Positions 34,885 through 43,529 of a stretch of 64,000 nt of DNA are shown here, one piece after another. A program made the translations under genes and the position numbers. The notes beneath the pieces were generated by a model. That model did no database searches and was not told the DNA's origin. It saw only the letters and a program-made list of their open reading frames with translations. The stretch is from Micromonospora echinospora (GTDB taxonomy: Bacteria > Actinomycetota > Actinomycetes > Mycobacteriales > Micromonosporaceae). The stretch's first letter is position 1, and each line of letters starts with the position of its first letter. The stretch spans positions 4,541,001 through 4,605,000 of the forward strand of contig NZ_LT607413.1 in assembly GCF_900091495.1 (NCBI RefSeq), read 5' to 3'.

Positions 34885-35355
34885 GTGGACGCGGTGTTGT
34901 GGATTGTGCTGGGTGTGGTGCTGGCTGTCGCCGAGATTTTCACGGCGACGCTGTTCCTGCTCATGTTCGCGGTCGGCGCGTTCGCCGCGGCCGGCGCGGC
35001 GGCACTCGGCGCGCCGGTGGCGATCCAGGCCGTCGTCTTCGCGGCCGTCTCGGCGCTGACCGTCGTCGCGGCCCGGCCGACCATCCGGAAGCACCGCCGC
35101 TCGGCGACCGAGGACGGTGGGCAGCCGTTCGGGGTCGAGGCCCTGGAGGGGGCGACCGCGCTGGTGCTGGAGCGGGTCGACACCGACAGCGGACTGGTCA
35201 AGATCGACGGCGAGTTGTGGACCGCCCGGCCGTACGACGCCACCCAGGTGTTCGTGCCGGGCCAGCGTGTGCAGGTCATCCAGGTGCGGGGCGCGACCGC
35301 CCTGGTCTGGCAGGACGACGTCTCCCCGGGCGCGCTGCCCGGGTCGGAAGGGTGA
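34885..35355 (+). CDS. NfeD-like membrane protein
   Basis: 156 residues from the GTG at 34885 (MDAVLWIVLGVVLAVAEIF); an in-frame GTG at 34858 is less likely. Two or three N-terminal transmembrane helices are followed by a C-terminal OB-fold (about 85-150, ALVLERVDTDSGLVKIDGE). NfeD proteins pair with SPFH scaffold proteins, and here the SPFH gene follows after four bases. Together they form a membrane-microdomain module. Confidence 0.85.
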   Translation: MDAVLWIVLGVVLAVAEIFTATLFLLMFAVGAFAAAGAAALGAPVAIQAVVFAAVSALTVVAARPTIRKHRRSATEDGGQPFGVEALEGATALVLERVDTDSGLVKIDGELWTARPYDATQVFVPGQRVQVIQVRGATALVWQDDVSPGALPGSEG

Positions 35356-35359
35356 ACGT

Positions 35360-36469
35360 ATGGAACTGGTGATCGCGGCGCTGCTCATCGCCATGGCCCT
35401 GATCGGGGTGGTGGCGTTGGCGAAGGCGGTACGGATCGTGCCGCAGCAGCGCCAGGATGTGGTGGAGCGGTTCGGTCGTTACCGGCGCACCCTGAATCCG
35501 GGGCTGAACCTGCTCGTGCCGTTCGTCGACGCGGTGCGGACCAAGGTCGACCTGCGCGAGCAGGTGGTCAGCTTCCCGCCGCAGCCGGTGATCACGTCGG
35601 ACAACCTGGTCGTCTCGATCGACACGGTGCTCTACTTCAAGGTGGTCGACTCGGTCCGGGCCACGTACGAGATCTCCAACTTCCTCCAGGCGATCGAGCA
35701 GCTCACCGTCACCACGCTGCGGAACGTGATCGGCTCGCTGGACCTGGAGCGGGCGCTGACCAGCCGCGAGGAGATCAACCGGCACCTCTCCGGGGTGCTG
35801 GACGAGACCACCGGCCGCTGGGGCATCAAGGTGACCCGGGTGGAGATCAAGGCGATCGAGCCGCCGCCGAGCATCCGCGACTCGATGGAGAAGCAGATGC
35901 GCGCCGAGCGGGACCGCCGGGCGGCGATCCTGAACGCCGAGGGGCACAAGCAGTCGCAGATCCTCACCGCCGAGGGTGAGAAGCAGGCGGCGGTGCTGCG
36001 GGCCGACGGTGACCGGCAGGCACGGATCCTCCAGGCCGAGGGCCAGGCGAAGGCGATCCGGACCGTCTTCGACGCGATCCACCAGGCCAACCCGAGCCAG
36101 AAGGTGCTCGCCTACCAGTACCTCCAGGCCCTCCCGCAGATCGCCAACGGCACCGCCAACAAGGTCTGGATCGTCCCGGCCGAGCTGACCAAGGCCCTGG
36201 AGGGCATGGGTGGCGCGCTCGGCGGGCTGAGCCAGATGGTCGGTGACGCCCCGACGCCGCAGGCCTCGTCCGGGGCGAGCGACGTGGAGCGGGAGGCGGC
36301 CGAGGCCGCGCAGGCCGCCGCGGCCGCCGCCCAGCAGATCCACGACGAGGTACGCGTCGCCGAGGCGCAGGCCACCGGCGGCAACGGTCCGCAGGGGCTG
36401 CCCGCACCGGAGCCGGTCTCCCCGCAGAGTCTGCTCCAGGATCCGGCCGACCAGCGCGAACGGGGCTGA
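35360..36469 (+). CDS. SPFH/band-7 domain protein (stomatin/QmcA-like)
   Basis: 369 residues. One N-terminal transmembrane helix (about 3-22), then the SPFH domain (PQQRQDVVERFGRYRRTLNPG, DNLVVSIDTVLYFKV, RVEIKAIEPPPSI). A long charged coiled coil (about 175-235, AERDRRAAILNAEGHKQ-like repeats) and an Ala-rich tail follow. It oligomerises at the membrane as a scaffold. Four bases separate it from the NfeD gene, a conserved pairing. Confidence 0.9.
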   Translation: MELVIAALLIAMALIGVVALAKAVRIVPQQRQDVVERFGRYRRTLNPGLNLLVPFVDAVRTKVDLREQVVSFPPQPVITSDNLVVSIDTVLYFKVVDSVRATYEISNFLQAIEQLTVTTLRNVIGSLDLERALTSREEINRHLSGVLDETTGRWGIKVTRVEIKAIEPPPSIRDSMEKQMRAERDRRAAILNAEGHKQSQILTAEGEKQAAVLRADGDRQARILQAEGQAKAIRTVFDAIHQANPSQKVLAYQYLQALPQIANGTANKVWIVPAELTKALEGMGGALGGLSQMVGDAPTPQASSGASDVEREAAEAAQAAAAAAQQIHDEVRVAEAQATGGNGPQGLPAPEPVSPQSLLQDPADQRERG

Positions 36470-36488
36470 CCAGGGCGAAGGGCACCGA

Positions 36489-36502
36489 CCCCGAGTTCGG
36501 GG
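36489..36502. terminator. Weak hairpin after SPFH gene
   Basis: A short CCCCG-AGTT-CGGGG stem followed by GGCAAAAAGC, 20 bases after the stop. Weak evidence for termination. Confidence 0.3.
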
Positions 36503-36676
36503 GCAAAAAGCGAATAGCACTCATACGGCGCTCCGGTGCCTGCCACGATCGGTATTGAGGACCGATGGTGACCAGGTGCCGGGGCGCCGTACGCGTCTGC
36601 GGCCACCGGGCCGGTCCGCCTCGCCGACCCTGCGGTCGGTGGGCCCGGCCGGCCCCGGAGCAGAGCGAGGTGACGC

Positions 36677-37456
36677 ATGAACGACCCGACGAGACCGGTT
36701 CGTCGCGCGGTGGTGCCCGGGGCGCACGACCCGACGGGGCCCCTCGGCTCCCGCCGCACCGGGGGCGGGTTCGGGGTGTTGCCCTTCGTCGTCGAACCGA
36801 CGCCGACCGGCCCCGCCACGGACGCCACCTGGGCCTGGTCGATGCGCCGGCTGGCCCGCGCGTCGGTGTGGCTGCTGCCGGCGTACGCGATCCTCTACGG
36901 CACGGTGGCCCTGGCCAGTGACGGCGGAGTCGGCAACGACCCGTACCCCGCCGACGGCCGGCCGCTCTACCTGGTCGGCTGGGTCGGCGCGGTCTGGGTG
37001 GGCCTGCTCGCCCTGCTGGCGCTGGCCGGTCTGCTGGTCACCACCCGCAGTCGCCGCAGCGCCGCGACCGGCCTGCTGGTCAGCCTCGCCGGTACGGTGC
37101 TGATGCTGCCGTTCGCCGGGCTCACCGAGCAGACCCCGGTCTTCGGCACCACCGCCCGGAGCCTGGTGCTGATCGGGGCGACCTGCTACAGCGTCGGCTG
37201 GGCCCTCACCGGCTGGGCGGTCTCCCGTTCCGGAGTGTTCAGCATCGGTGACGGCGTCATGCTGGTCATCGCCGCGCCCCTGCTCGGCCTCGGCGGTGCC
37301 CTGTTCGGCTCGTTGCAGACCTTCGGCGCGGTGTTCGCCCTGATCGCCGGGATCGGCATCGCCTACCGCGCGGGTCGACTGGTGCCGAAGCAGATCGTCC
37401 GGGACGCCGCCGCCGCGAGCCTCGCCACCCCGACGCCACCGGCCGGCTCCCGATGA
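36677..37456 (+). CDS. Six-helix membrane protein, unknown function
   Basis: 259 residues. A cytoplasmic Pro/Gly-rich N terminus (about 1-60) is followed by six hydrophobic helices (near 65-83, 95-122, 130-150, 158-178, 190-210 and 214-235). A ribosome site AGGTGA lies before the ATG. No transporter or enzyme signature is seen. Its stop overlaps an open ATG of the next reading frame, but the downstream PBP most likely starts 105 bases later; co-transcription with the PBP is probable. Confidence 0.7.
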   Translation: MNDPTRPVRRAVVPGAHDPTGPLGSRRTGGGFGVLPFVVEPTPTGPATDATWAWSMRRLARASVWLLPAYAILYGTVALASDGGVGNDPYPADGRPLYLVGWVGAVWVGLLALLALAGLLVTTRSRRSAATGLLVSLAGTVLMLPFAGLTEQTPVFGTTARSLVLIGATCYSVGWALTGWAVSRSGVFSIGDGVMLVIAAPLLGLGGALFGSLQTFGAVFALIAGIGIAYRAGRLVPKQIVRDAAAASLATPTPPAGSR

Positions 37457-37560
37457 GCGGGGAACGAACCGGACACCGTCCGCCATCACCCCCCAGACGG
37501 TGGGACGGGCACCGGGGGCCCGCCGTGAGTTTCCTGGCAACCCGCGCCGGAGGGTGGGCG

Positions 37561-39792
37561 ATGCGCGAAAAACCGCGTCAACCTGGGAAAATGCGTTCCC
37601 GATCGCTGGTGGGCCGGCTGGCCACCGTGCTGCTCTGCGGTGTGCTCGCCGGTCTCGTCCTGGCCGCCGCCGTGTTCCCCGGCAACCTGCTGTTCGGCCT
37701 GGCGATGAAGTCGGCCAGCGAAACCTGGGGCGGCCTGCCGCAGGAGCTGCGGACCCCGACCCCCGCCCAGCGCACCGTCGTCTACGCGGCCGACGGCCGG
37801 ACGCCGATCACCAGCTTCTACGACGTCAACCGGCGGGACGTGCCGCTGGCCGAGATCGCCCCGGTGATGCGCCAGGCGGTGGTGGCCGCCGAGGACCGGC
37901 GTTTCTACTCCCACGGCGGCGTGGACCTGCGCGGACTGGCCCGCGCCCTGGTCAGCAACGCCAGGGAGGGGACGACACAGGGCGCCTCCACGCTGACCAT
38001 GCAGTACGTCCGCAACGTGCTCAAGAGCGACCCGGAGCGCACCGCCGAGGAGCGGGAGAGCGCGACCGAGGTGAGCGTCGGGCGCAAGCTCCAGGAGATC
38101 CGGTACGCCGCCGCGTTGGAGCAGACCCTCGACAAGGACGAGATCCTCGCCCGCTACCTGAACATCGCGTACTTCGGGTCCGGCGCGTACGGCATCGCGG
38201 CGGCCAGCGAACGGTACTTCAGCGTCACCCCGGCGGAGCTCACCCTCGCCCAGGCTGCCCTGCTGGCCGGGCTGGTGCAGTCGCCGAACGAGTACAGCCC
38301 GATCGACGGTGACCAGGACGCGGCCCTGGTCCGCCGCTCGTACGTGCTCGACTCGATGGTGGTCACCGGCGCGATCACCGCCGAGCAGGCGGAGCAGGCC
38401 CGCGCCGAGGAGCTGACGCTCGACCCGACCGAGCAGCCCAACGGCTGCACCGCGCTCTCCGGCGACCACGCCGACTGGGGCTTCTTCTGCGACTACCTGC
38501 GCAGCTGGTGGCTGGAGCAGCCGGCCTTCGGCAGCACGGTCGCCGAACGCGAGCAGGCCCTGAACCGGGGCGGGTACACGATCGTGACCTCGCTGGACCC
38601 GGCGGTGCAGGCGAGCGCGTTGCGGCAGTCGCTGGCGGTCTTCGACTCCGACGAGTCCCGGGCGCTGCCGATCGCCGCCGTCGAGCCGGGGACCGGCCGG
38701 GTGCTGGCGATGGCCGTCAACCGGAACTACAGTCTCGCCGCCAACCCGGACGGGCAGGACAACCGCCCGAACACGGTCAACCAGCTCGTGGCCGGCGGCG
38801 GGGCCATCGACGGCTACCAGGCCGGGTCGACGTTCAAGCTGTTCACCATGCTCGCCGCCCTGGAGTCGGGGCTGCCCCTGGACACCGAGTACTACGCGCC
38901 GACCCGGCTGGTCACCCGCCACCCCGCCGAGAACACGACGGCGGTCTGCGGCGACCGGTGGTGCCCGTCCAACGCAGACCCGGCCAGCATGAACGGCTAC
39001 CGGACCATGTGGGACGGCTTCGGCCGCTCGGTGAACACCTACTTCGTCCGCCTCTCCGAGGAGGTCGGACCGGCCAAGGTGGTCGAGATGGCGGAGCGCC
39101 TCGGCATCCGGTTCCGCTCCGACCTCGACGAGAACCTGGCCCGCACCGAGGCCGCCGACTGGGGGGCCTTCACCCTCGGTGTGTCGGCCACCACCCCGCT
39201 GGACCTGGCCAACGCGTACGCCACGGTGGCCGCGGAGGGCACGTACTGCGAGCCGCTGCCGGTGCTCTCGATCGCCGGTCCGGACGGCGCGAAGCTCCCG
39301 GCCGGTGACCCGTCCTGCCGGCGGGTGCTCGACGCCGACGTGGCGCGGGCGGCCACCGACGCGGCCCGCTGCCCGGTCGGCCAGGATCCCGCGTACGGCC
39401 GGTGCACCGGCGGCACCGCCACCACCGCCGACCGGATCGTCGGCGGTCGCCCGCTGGCCGGCAAGTCCGGCACCTCCGACCAGGACGCCACCAAGTCGTT
39501 CGTCGCGTACACCCCGCAGGTCGCCGTCGCCGGCATCGCGGCCAACCCCGACGACCCGACCGACCGGGTGGGCATCTCGGCGCAGTCCGGTGTGGTGGCG
39601 GCGGTGGCCCGGGTGATCGACACCGCCACCGAGGGCGAACCGGAGGTCGACTTCACCCCGCCCAGCCGGCGGATCGCCCTCGGCGACGACGGCCAGGCAC
39701 CTCCGTCGTCCAGCCGCTCCGGACGGGACCTCGACCTCGACCTGGACCTGGACCTGCCGGACTGGCTCGACCGGCTCCGCACGCCCCGCTGA
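37561..39792 (+). CDS. Class A penicillin-binding protein (bifunctional)
   Basis: 743 residues from the ATG at 37561, chosen because GGAGGG precedes it; a coupled ATG at 37453 would add 36 residues. One transmembrane anchor (about 16-40). The GT51 glycosyltransferase domain has catalytic Glu111 in VAAEDRRFYSHGGVD and QGASTLTMQYVRN. The transpeptidase domain has SxxK (Ser423-Lys426, GSTFKLF), SVN (490-492) and KSG (635-637). It polymerises and cross-links peptidoglycan outside the membrane. An Asp-Leu repeat (DLDLDLDLDL) is present near the C terminus. Confidence 0.92.
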   Translation: MREKPRQPGKMRSRSLVGRLATVLLCGVLAGLVLAAAVFPGNLLFGLAMKSASETWGGLPQELRTPTPAQRTVVYAADGRTPITSFYDVNRRDVPLAEIAPVMRQAVVAAEDRRFYSHGGVDLRGLARALVSNAREGTTQGASTLTMQYVRNVLKSDPERTAEERESATEVSVGRKLQEIRYAAALEQTLDKDEILARYLNIAYFGSGAYGIAAASERYFSVTPAELTLAQAALLAGLVQSPNEYSPIDGDQDAALVRRSYVLDSMVVTGAITAEQAEQARAEELTLDPTEQPNGCTALSGDHADWGFFCDYLRSWWLEQPAFGSTVAEREQALNRGGYTIVTSLDPAVQASALRQSLAVFDSDESRALPIAAVEPGTGRVLAMAVNRNYSLAANPDGQDNRPNTVNQLVAGGGAIDGYQAGSTFKLFTMLAALESGLPLDTEYYAPTRLVTRHPAENTTAVCGDRWCPSNADPASMNGYRTMWDGFGRSVNTYFVRLSEEVGPAKVVEMAERLGIRFRSDLDENLARTEAADWGAFTLGVSATTPLDLANAYATVAAEGTYCEPLPVLSIAGPDGAKLPAGDPSCRRVLDADVARAATDAARCPVGQDPAYGRCTGGTATTADRIVGGRPLAGKSGTSDQDATKSFVAYTPQVAVAGIAANPDDPTDRVGISAQSGVVAAVARVIDTATEGEPEVDFTPPSRRIALGDDGQAPPSSSRSGRDLDLDLDLDLPDWLDRLRTPR

Positions 39793-39846
39793 CCCCGCGT
39801 CGGCCCGCCGCTCCGGCGGCCGGCCGGTCGCCCGGCGGGTAGCTCG

Positions 39847-39863
39847 CAGGATGGGCCATCCTG
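39847..39863. promoter_or_regulatory. 17-base palindrome before lipoprotein gene
   Basis: CAGGATGG-G-CCATCCTG, perfect 8-bp arms, ends five bases before the lipoprotein ATG. It may be an operator or an RNA hairpin hiding the ribosome site. Confidence 0.45.
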
Positions 39864-39868
39864 TGTGG

Positions 39869-40462
39869 ATGCGCTCACGTCTCGCCTCTGCCGCTGTCAC
39901 CGCTGTCCTGCTGGTCGCCGCCACCGGCTGCTCGTCCGATAAGGAGGGCTCGGTCGGCCCGTCCGAGTCCGCTGCTGTCGCGCCGACTCCGTCGGTCGAC
40001 GTCTTCGAGGGGCCGGCGTCGAGGCCGGCGTTGTGGCCGGATGGTGTGTCGGCGACGTTGCGGGCGGTGGAGCGGGTGCCGTCGGAGTGGGGTGTCGACG
40101 TGGCCGACTCCGATGCGATCATCCGTCTCACCTTGGAGGTGTCGAACGCGTCGGAGACGCCACTGCCGGTGGACCCGTCGTCGAAGGAGATGACCCTGCT
40201 GTACGGGCCGAGCCGTGCGGAGGGCAAGGCGGTGACGTCGTCCAGGCACGACAGCCCGGCGGAGCAGAAGCAGAAGGGGCTCGACCTCGATGGAGGTACG
40301 GAGATCCCGGCGGCGGGTACGGCGACGTTCGTCGAGTCGCGGCTCGTGCCAGTGGATCAGCTCGACTCGCTGACGGTGCGAATCGAGTTGCCGTCCGTGG
40401 ACGGGATTCGGGAGCCGTTCACGCTGACCCAGGTCGAGAAGCTGTTGACGACGGTGCGCTGA
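39869..40462 (+). CDS. Predicted lipoprotein, unknown function
   Basis: 197 residues with a type II signal peptide MRSRLASAAVTAVLLVAATG and the lipobox Cys just after (ATGC), then a Ser/Pro-rich spacer. A beta-rich domain (IIRLTLEVSNASETPLPVDP, TEIPAAGTATFVESRLV) resembles the DUF4352/immunoglobulin-like folds of secreted proteins. It is anchored at the outer face of the membrane; function unknown. It uses more AT-ended codons than its neighbours. A hairpin ends the gene. Confidence 0.75.
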   Translation: MRSRLASAAVTAVLLVAATGCSSDKEGSVGPSESAAVAPTPSVDVFEGPASRPALWPDGVSATLRAVERVPSEWGVDVADSDAIIRLTLEVSNASETPLPVDPSSKEMTLLYGPSRAEGKAVTSSRHDSPAEQKQKGLDLDGGTEIPAAGTATFVESRLVPVDQLDSLTVRIELPSVDGIREPFTLTQVEKLLTTVR

Positions 40463-40470
40463 CTCGGGGT

Positions 40471-40503
40471 GCCCCGGTCTGCTGGCGTAGTGCAGGCCGG
40501 GGC
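40471..40503. terminator. Terminator hairpin, lipoprotein / sugar operon
   Basis: 12-bp stem (40471-40482 with 40492-40503, one G-U pair) and a 9-base loop, 8 bases after the lipoprotein stop. It lies between convergent genes. Confidence 0.75.
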
Positions 40504-40602
40504 GCGCCCGGGTGTCGGCCGAGAGCGGACGTGGCGCGGCTGGCGACGGCGGTCGGGGTGGGCCTGAGCCGGCCGGGACGCAGACCGGCCGACCGGCGCA
40601 GG

Positions 40603-41226
40603 TCAGCGGGATACGGCGGCGACGCTGGCGCGGACCAGCTCCGCGACGTGGGCGAACTCGCCGGCCGCGATGGCCTTGCGGGGCACCATCCAGCTGCCGC
40701 CCACGGCGAGCACCGACGGCAGCCGCAGGTAGTCGGCGGCCGAGTCGGCGTCGATGCCGCCGGTGGGGACGAAGCGGACCTGCGGGAACGGCGCGGAGAG
40801 CGCGGCGACCGCCGGGGCCCCGCCGGAGGTGCCGGCCGGGAAGAACTTGAGCACGTCGACGCCGGCGTCGAGGGCGGTCATCACCTCGGTCGCGGTGCTC
40901 GCGCCGGGCAGCACGAAGATGCCGTGCTCCTGGCAGCGGCGGACGACGGCCGCGCTGAACCCGGGGGAGACGACGAACCGCGCGCCGGCCCGGACCGCCT
41001 GGTCGACCTGGTCGACGGTGGTGACGGTGCCCGCCCCGACGGTGACGCCGCCGTGGGCGGCCATCCGGGCGATCGCCTCGGCCGCCGCCGGGGTGCGGAA
41101 GGTGACCTCGGCGACCGGCAGGCCGCCGGTGGCCAGCGCGTCGGCGAGCGGCTCGGCGTGCGCGGCGTCGTCGAGGACGACAACCGGGACGAGACGGTTC
41201 GTGCGCAGCAGCTCAGTCGGTTCCAT
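40603..41226 (-). CDS. KDPG/KHG-type aldolase
   Basis: 207 residues of the Eda family. Glu40 and Arg44 are in EVTFRTPAA, and the Schiff-base Lys127 in GVDVLKFFPAG. The family cleaves 2-keto-3-deoxy-6-phosphogluconate or 4-hydroxy-2-oxoglutarate to pyruvate and an aldehyde. It is the last gene of the left (minus) operon of the carbohydrate cluster. Given the unusual neighbours, its substrate may be a related 2-keto-3-deoxy acid phosphate. Confidence 0.88.
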   Translation of the reverse strand: MEPTELLRTNRLVPVVVLDDAAHAEPLADALATGGLPVAEVTFRTPAAAEAIARMAAHGGVTVGAGTVTTVDQVDQAVRAGARFVVSPGFSAAVVRRCQEHGIFVLPGASTATEVMTALDAGVDVLKFFPAGTSGGAPAVAALSAPFPQVRFVPTGGIDADSAADYLRLPSVLAVGGSWMVPRKAIAAGEFAHVAELVRASVAAVSR

Positions 41227-41236
41227 CGTCGTCTCC

Positions 41237-42556
41237 TCAGGGTCGGGTGCTGGTCAGGTGCACCGGGACGTCGGCCCGGCCGGTGACACCGTATTGGGCG
41301 AGGACGGCGACGCCGAGGACGGTCGCCTCGGGCTCGTCCACGAACCGGAGCCGGCGCTCGGTGGCGTCCTGGCGCAGTCGACGCCAGGTGGGCCAGCCGG
41401 CGGCCACGCCCGCGACGGTGACGTCGGCGATGTCGACGCCGCCGAGCCGGCCCAGCCGGACGGTGGTCGCCTCGGCCTCGACCGCGAGCCCCTTGAGCAG
41501 GCTGGCCAGCACGTGGGCCCGGGTGACGTCCATCGGCAGCGCGGCGAGCCGGAGGTTGCGCAGTCCGGCGTCGATGGTGGCCGGGTCGACCTGGTCGACG
41601 ACGCGGTCCAGTTCCGCCCACATCGTCGCGTCGGGGACGCCGGAGTAGAGCATGTCGTGCCAGGCCTGGTAGTACCGGCCGGACGGGGTGGCGCGGTGCA
41701 CGAACCGCAGGCCGCCGGCCACGAAGATGCCGGTGTCCAGGCCCGGGTCGACCACGTCGGGCAGGGCGTCGACCAGCAGCACCTGCGCCTCGGAGGTGCC
41801 CGCCGACACGTAGACGTCGCCGGCGGCGCGGACGCCGGTGCCGAAGGCCCCGCACATGTGGTCGTGGCCGCCGGCCACCACCGGCACCCCGGCCGGCAGC
41901 ACGCCCGCGCCCGAGGTACGGCCCACGACGGTGGCGCTGTCGACCAGGTCGGGCAGGGCCAGCGTGGTCAGGCCGAGGTCGGGCAGGGCGTCGGTCCGCA
42001 GCACGCCGGCCCGGACGTCGAGCAGCCCGGTGCGGGAGGCGTGCGAGACGTTGAGGAACACCGGGGCCGTACGGTCGGCGAGCAGGTCCCGCGCCACGAA
42101 GTCGGCGAGCGAGGTGAAGGTGCGCGCCGCCGCCAGGTCGTCGGGCCGGTGCTCGGCCAGCCAGCGCAGCTTGAACACCGAGAAGGTGTCGTCCGTGTCG
42201 GCCCAGCCGCTGCCCTCGCCGAGGGCCGCTCTGGCCTGCTGGCCGTGGCCGGCGAACCAGGCCAGCACCGGGGCGGTGACGCTGCCGTCGGCGGCGAGCA
42301 GCACGACCTCCTCGCCGACCGACCCGACCCCAACCCCGGCCAGGTCGTCGGGGCGTACCGCCGGGTCGGCCAGCAGGTCCGCCAGCAGGTCACCGACGGA
42401 CGCCGCGAGCCGGGTGGCGTCCCGCCGGCCGCCCCACGGGTCGGGGTCGACCACGGTGGGCGCGTGCCGGAGCACGACGAGCCGGCCGGCGTCGGCGTCG
42501 TAGCAGCCGACCTTCGTCCGGGTGGTGCCGATGTCGACGCCGATGAACTGGCTCAT
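41237..42556 (-). CDS. FGGY-family carbohydrate kinase (left operon)
   Basis: 439 residues. The N-terminal phosphate-binding motif is FIGVDIGTTRTKVGCYD, and the FGGY C-terminal half includes VAGGHDHMCGAFGTG and VDEPEATVLGVAV. It phosphorylates a sugar or polyol with ATP; the exact substrate cannot be read from sequence. It overlaps the upstream PfkB stop by four bases and precedes the KDPG-type aldolase by ten. A second, distinct FGGY kinase is in the right operon. Confidence 0.85.
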   Translation of the reverse strand: MSQFIGVDIGTTRTKVGCYDADAGRLVVLRHAPTVVDPDPWGGRRDATRLAASVGDLLADLLADPAVRPDDLAGVGVGSVGEEVVLLAADGSVTAPVLAWFAGHGQQARAALGEGSGWADTDDTFSVFKLRWLAEHRPDDLAAARTFTSLADFVARDLLADRTAPVFLNVSHASRTGLLDVRAGVLRTDALPDLGLTTLALPDLVDSATVVGRTSGAGVLPAGVPVVAGGHDHMCGAFGTGVRAAGDVYVSAGTSEAQVLLVDALPDVVDPGLDTGIFVAGGLRFVHRATPSGRYYQAWHDMLYSGVPDATMWAELDRVVDQVDPATIDAGLRNLRLAALPMDVTRAHVLASLLKGLAVEAEATTVRLGRLGGVDIADVTVAGVAAGWPTWRRLRQDATERRLRFVDEPEATVLGVAVLAQYGVTGRADVPVHLTSTRP

Positions 42557-43524
42557 CCCTCGGCCGCCCCCTGGGTCACCGTCACCTCGTGCCGGAGCCG
42601 TTCGACCAGCGCCGGGTCGACGTCGGGTTCCAGGGAGGCGGCGTTGGCGGCCCCCATCGCGGCGGCCAGGACCAGGGCCGACGCCGGGTCGTCGCCCCGG
42701 CCGAGGGCGACCGCGAGGCCGGCGAGGAAGGAGTCGCCGGAGCCGGTCGCGTTGACCGTCTCGACGCGGGGGGTGTCCACCGCCAGGTCGTCGCCGCTGT
42801 CGACCCAGACCGCCCCGTCGACGCCGAGGGTCACCACGAAGGTGACCCCGGTGGCCGCGTGCAGGTCGCGTACGGCGGCCGTGGTCGCGGCCCGGTCCGG
42901 CAGCGGGCGGCCCAGCACGCCGGAGAGTTCCTCGGCGTTGGGTTTGACCACCAGCCGACCGGCGGGCCGGGTGGCGCGGGCGTCCTCGACGACCCGGGCG
43001 AGGGGCTCGCCGTGGGCGTCGACGATGGCCGTCGCGCCCCGGTCGAGCGCCAGCCGGGCGACCCGGGCGTGCAGGTCGGCGGCGCTGCCCGGCGGCAGGC
43101 TGCCGGTGGCGACCACGACGTCGCCAGGGGTCACCGTCTCCGCCAGGCCGGCGAGCAGCCGGTCCTGGTCGGCGGCGGTGACCTCGGGGCCGCGTTCGTT
43201 GAGCACCGTGGACCGGCCGGTGGCCCGGTCGATGACGACCGGGGTCACCCGGGTCTCCCCGGCGATCCCGACGTGCCGGTCGTGCACGCCGAGGTCGCCG
43301 CACCCGTCGCGGATCACCTGGCCGGTGGCGCCGCCGACGAAGCCGTGAGCGGTGACCGTGGCCCCGAGGCGACGGGCGCCCCGGCAGACGATCAGGCCCT
43401 TGCCGCCGGGGAGGCTGCGCACCTCCGCCACCCGGTTGACCTCGAACGGCCGGAACCGTTCCACCACCTGGAGCCGGTCGACGGCCGGGTTGGGGCAGAC
43501 CACGTGCAGCGTGAACGCCGGCAT
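42553..43524 (-). CDS. PfkB-family kinase (1-phosphofructokinase/LacC-like)
   Basis: 323 residues from the ATG at 43524 (a GTG at 43530 is possible). The N terminus LHVVCPNPAVDRLQVVERF and LPGGKG near residue 40 match the FruK/LacC branch, and the catalytic Asp lies in NATGSGDSFLAGLAV near residue 250. Such kinases act on sugar phosphates (fructose-1-P, tagatose-6-P) to give bisphosphates. This would feed the class II aldolase of the right operon. It is tightly coupled with the epimerase upstream and the FGGY kinase downstream. Confidence 0.83.
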   Translation of the reverse strand: MPAFTLHVVCPNPAVDRLQVVERFRPFEVNRVAEVRSLPGGKGLIVCRGARRLGATVTAHGFVGGATGQVIRDGCGDLGVHDRHVGIAGETRVTPVVIDRATGRSTVLNERGPEVTAADQDRLLAGLAETVTPGDVVVATGSLPPGSAADLHARVARLALDRGATAIVDAHGEPLARVVEDARATRPAGRLVVKPNAEELSGVLGRPLPDRAATTAAVRDLHAATGVTFVVTLGVDGAVWVDSGDDLAVDTPRVETVNATGSGDSFLAGLAVALGRGDDPASALVLAAAMGAANAASLEPDVDPALVERLRHEVTVTQGAAEG

Positions 43525-43529
43525 CGTCA

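Noticed and set aside
37453..37560. Upstream start of the penicillin-binding protein coupled to the membrane protein stop
   Set aside because: The ATG at 37561 has a better ribosome site and gives a normal short cytoplasmic tail; the upstream start is kept only as an alternative.
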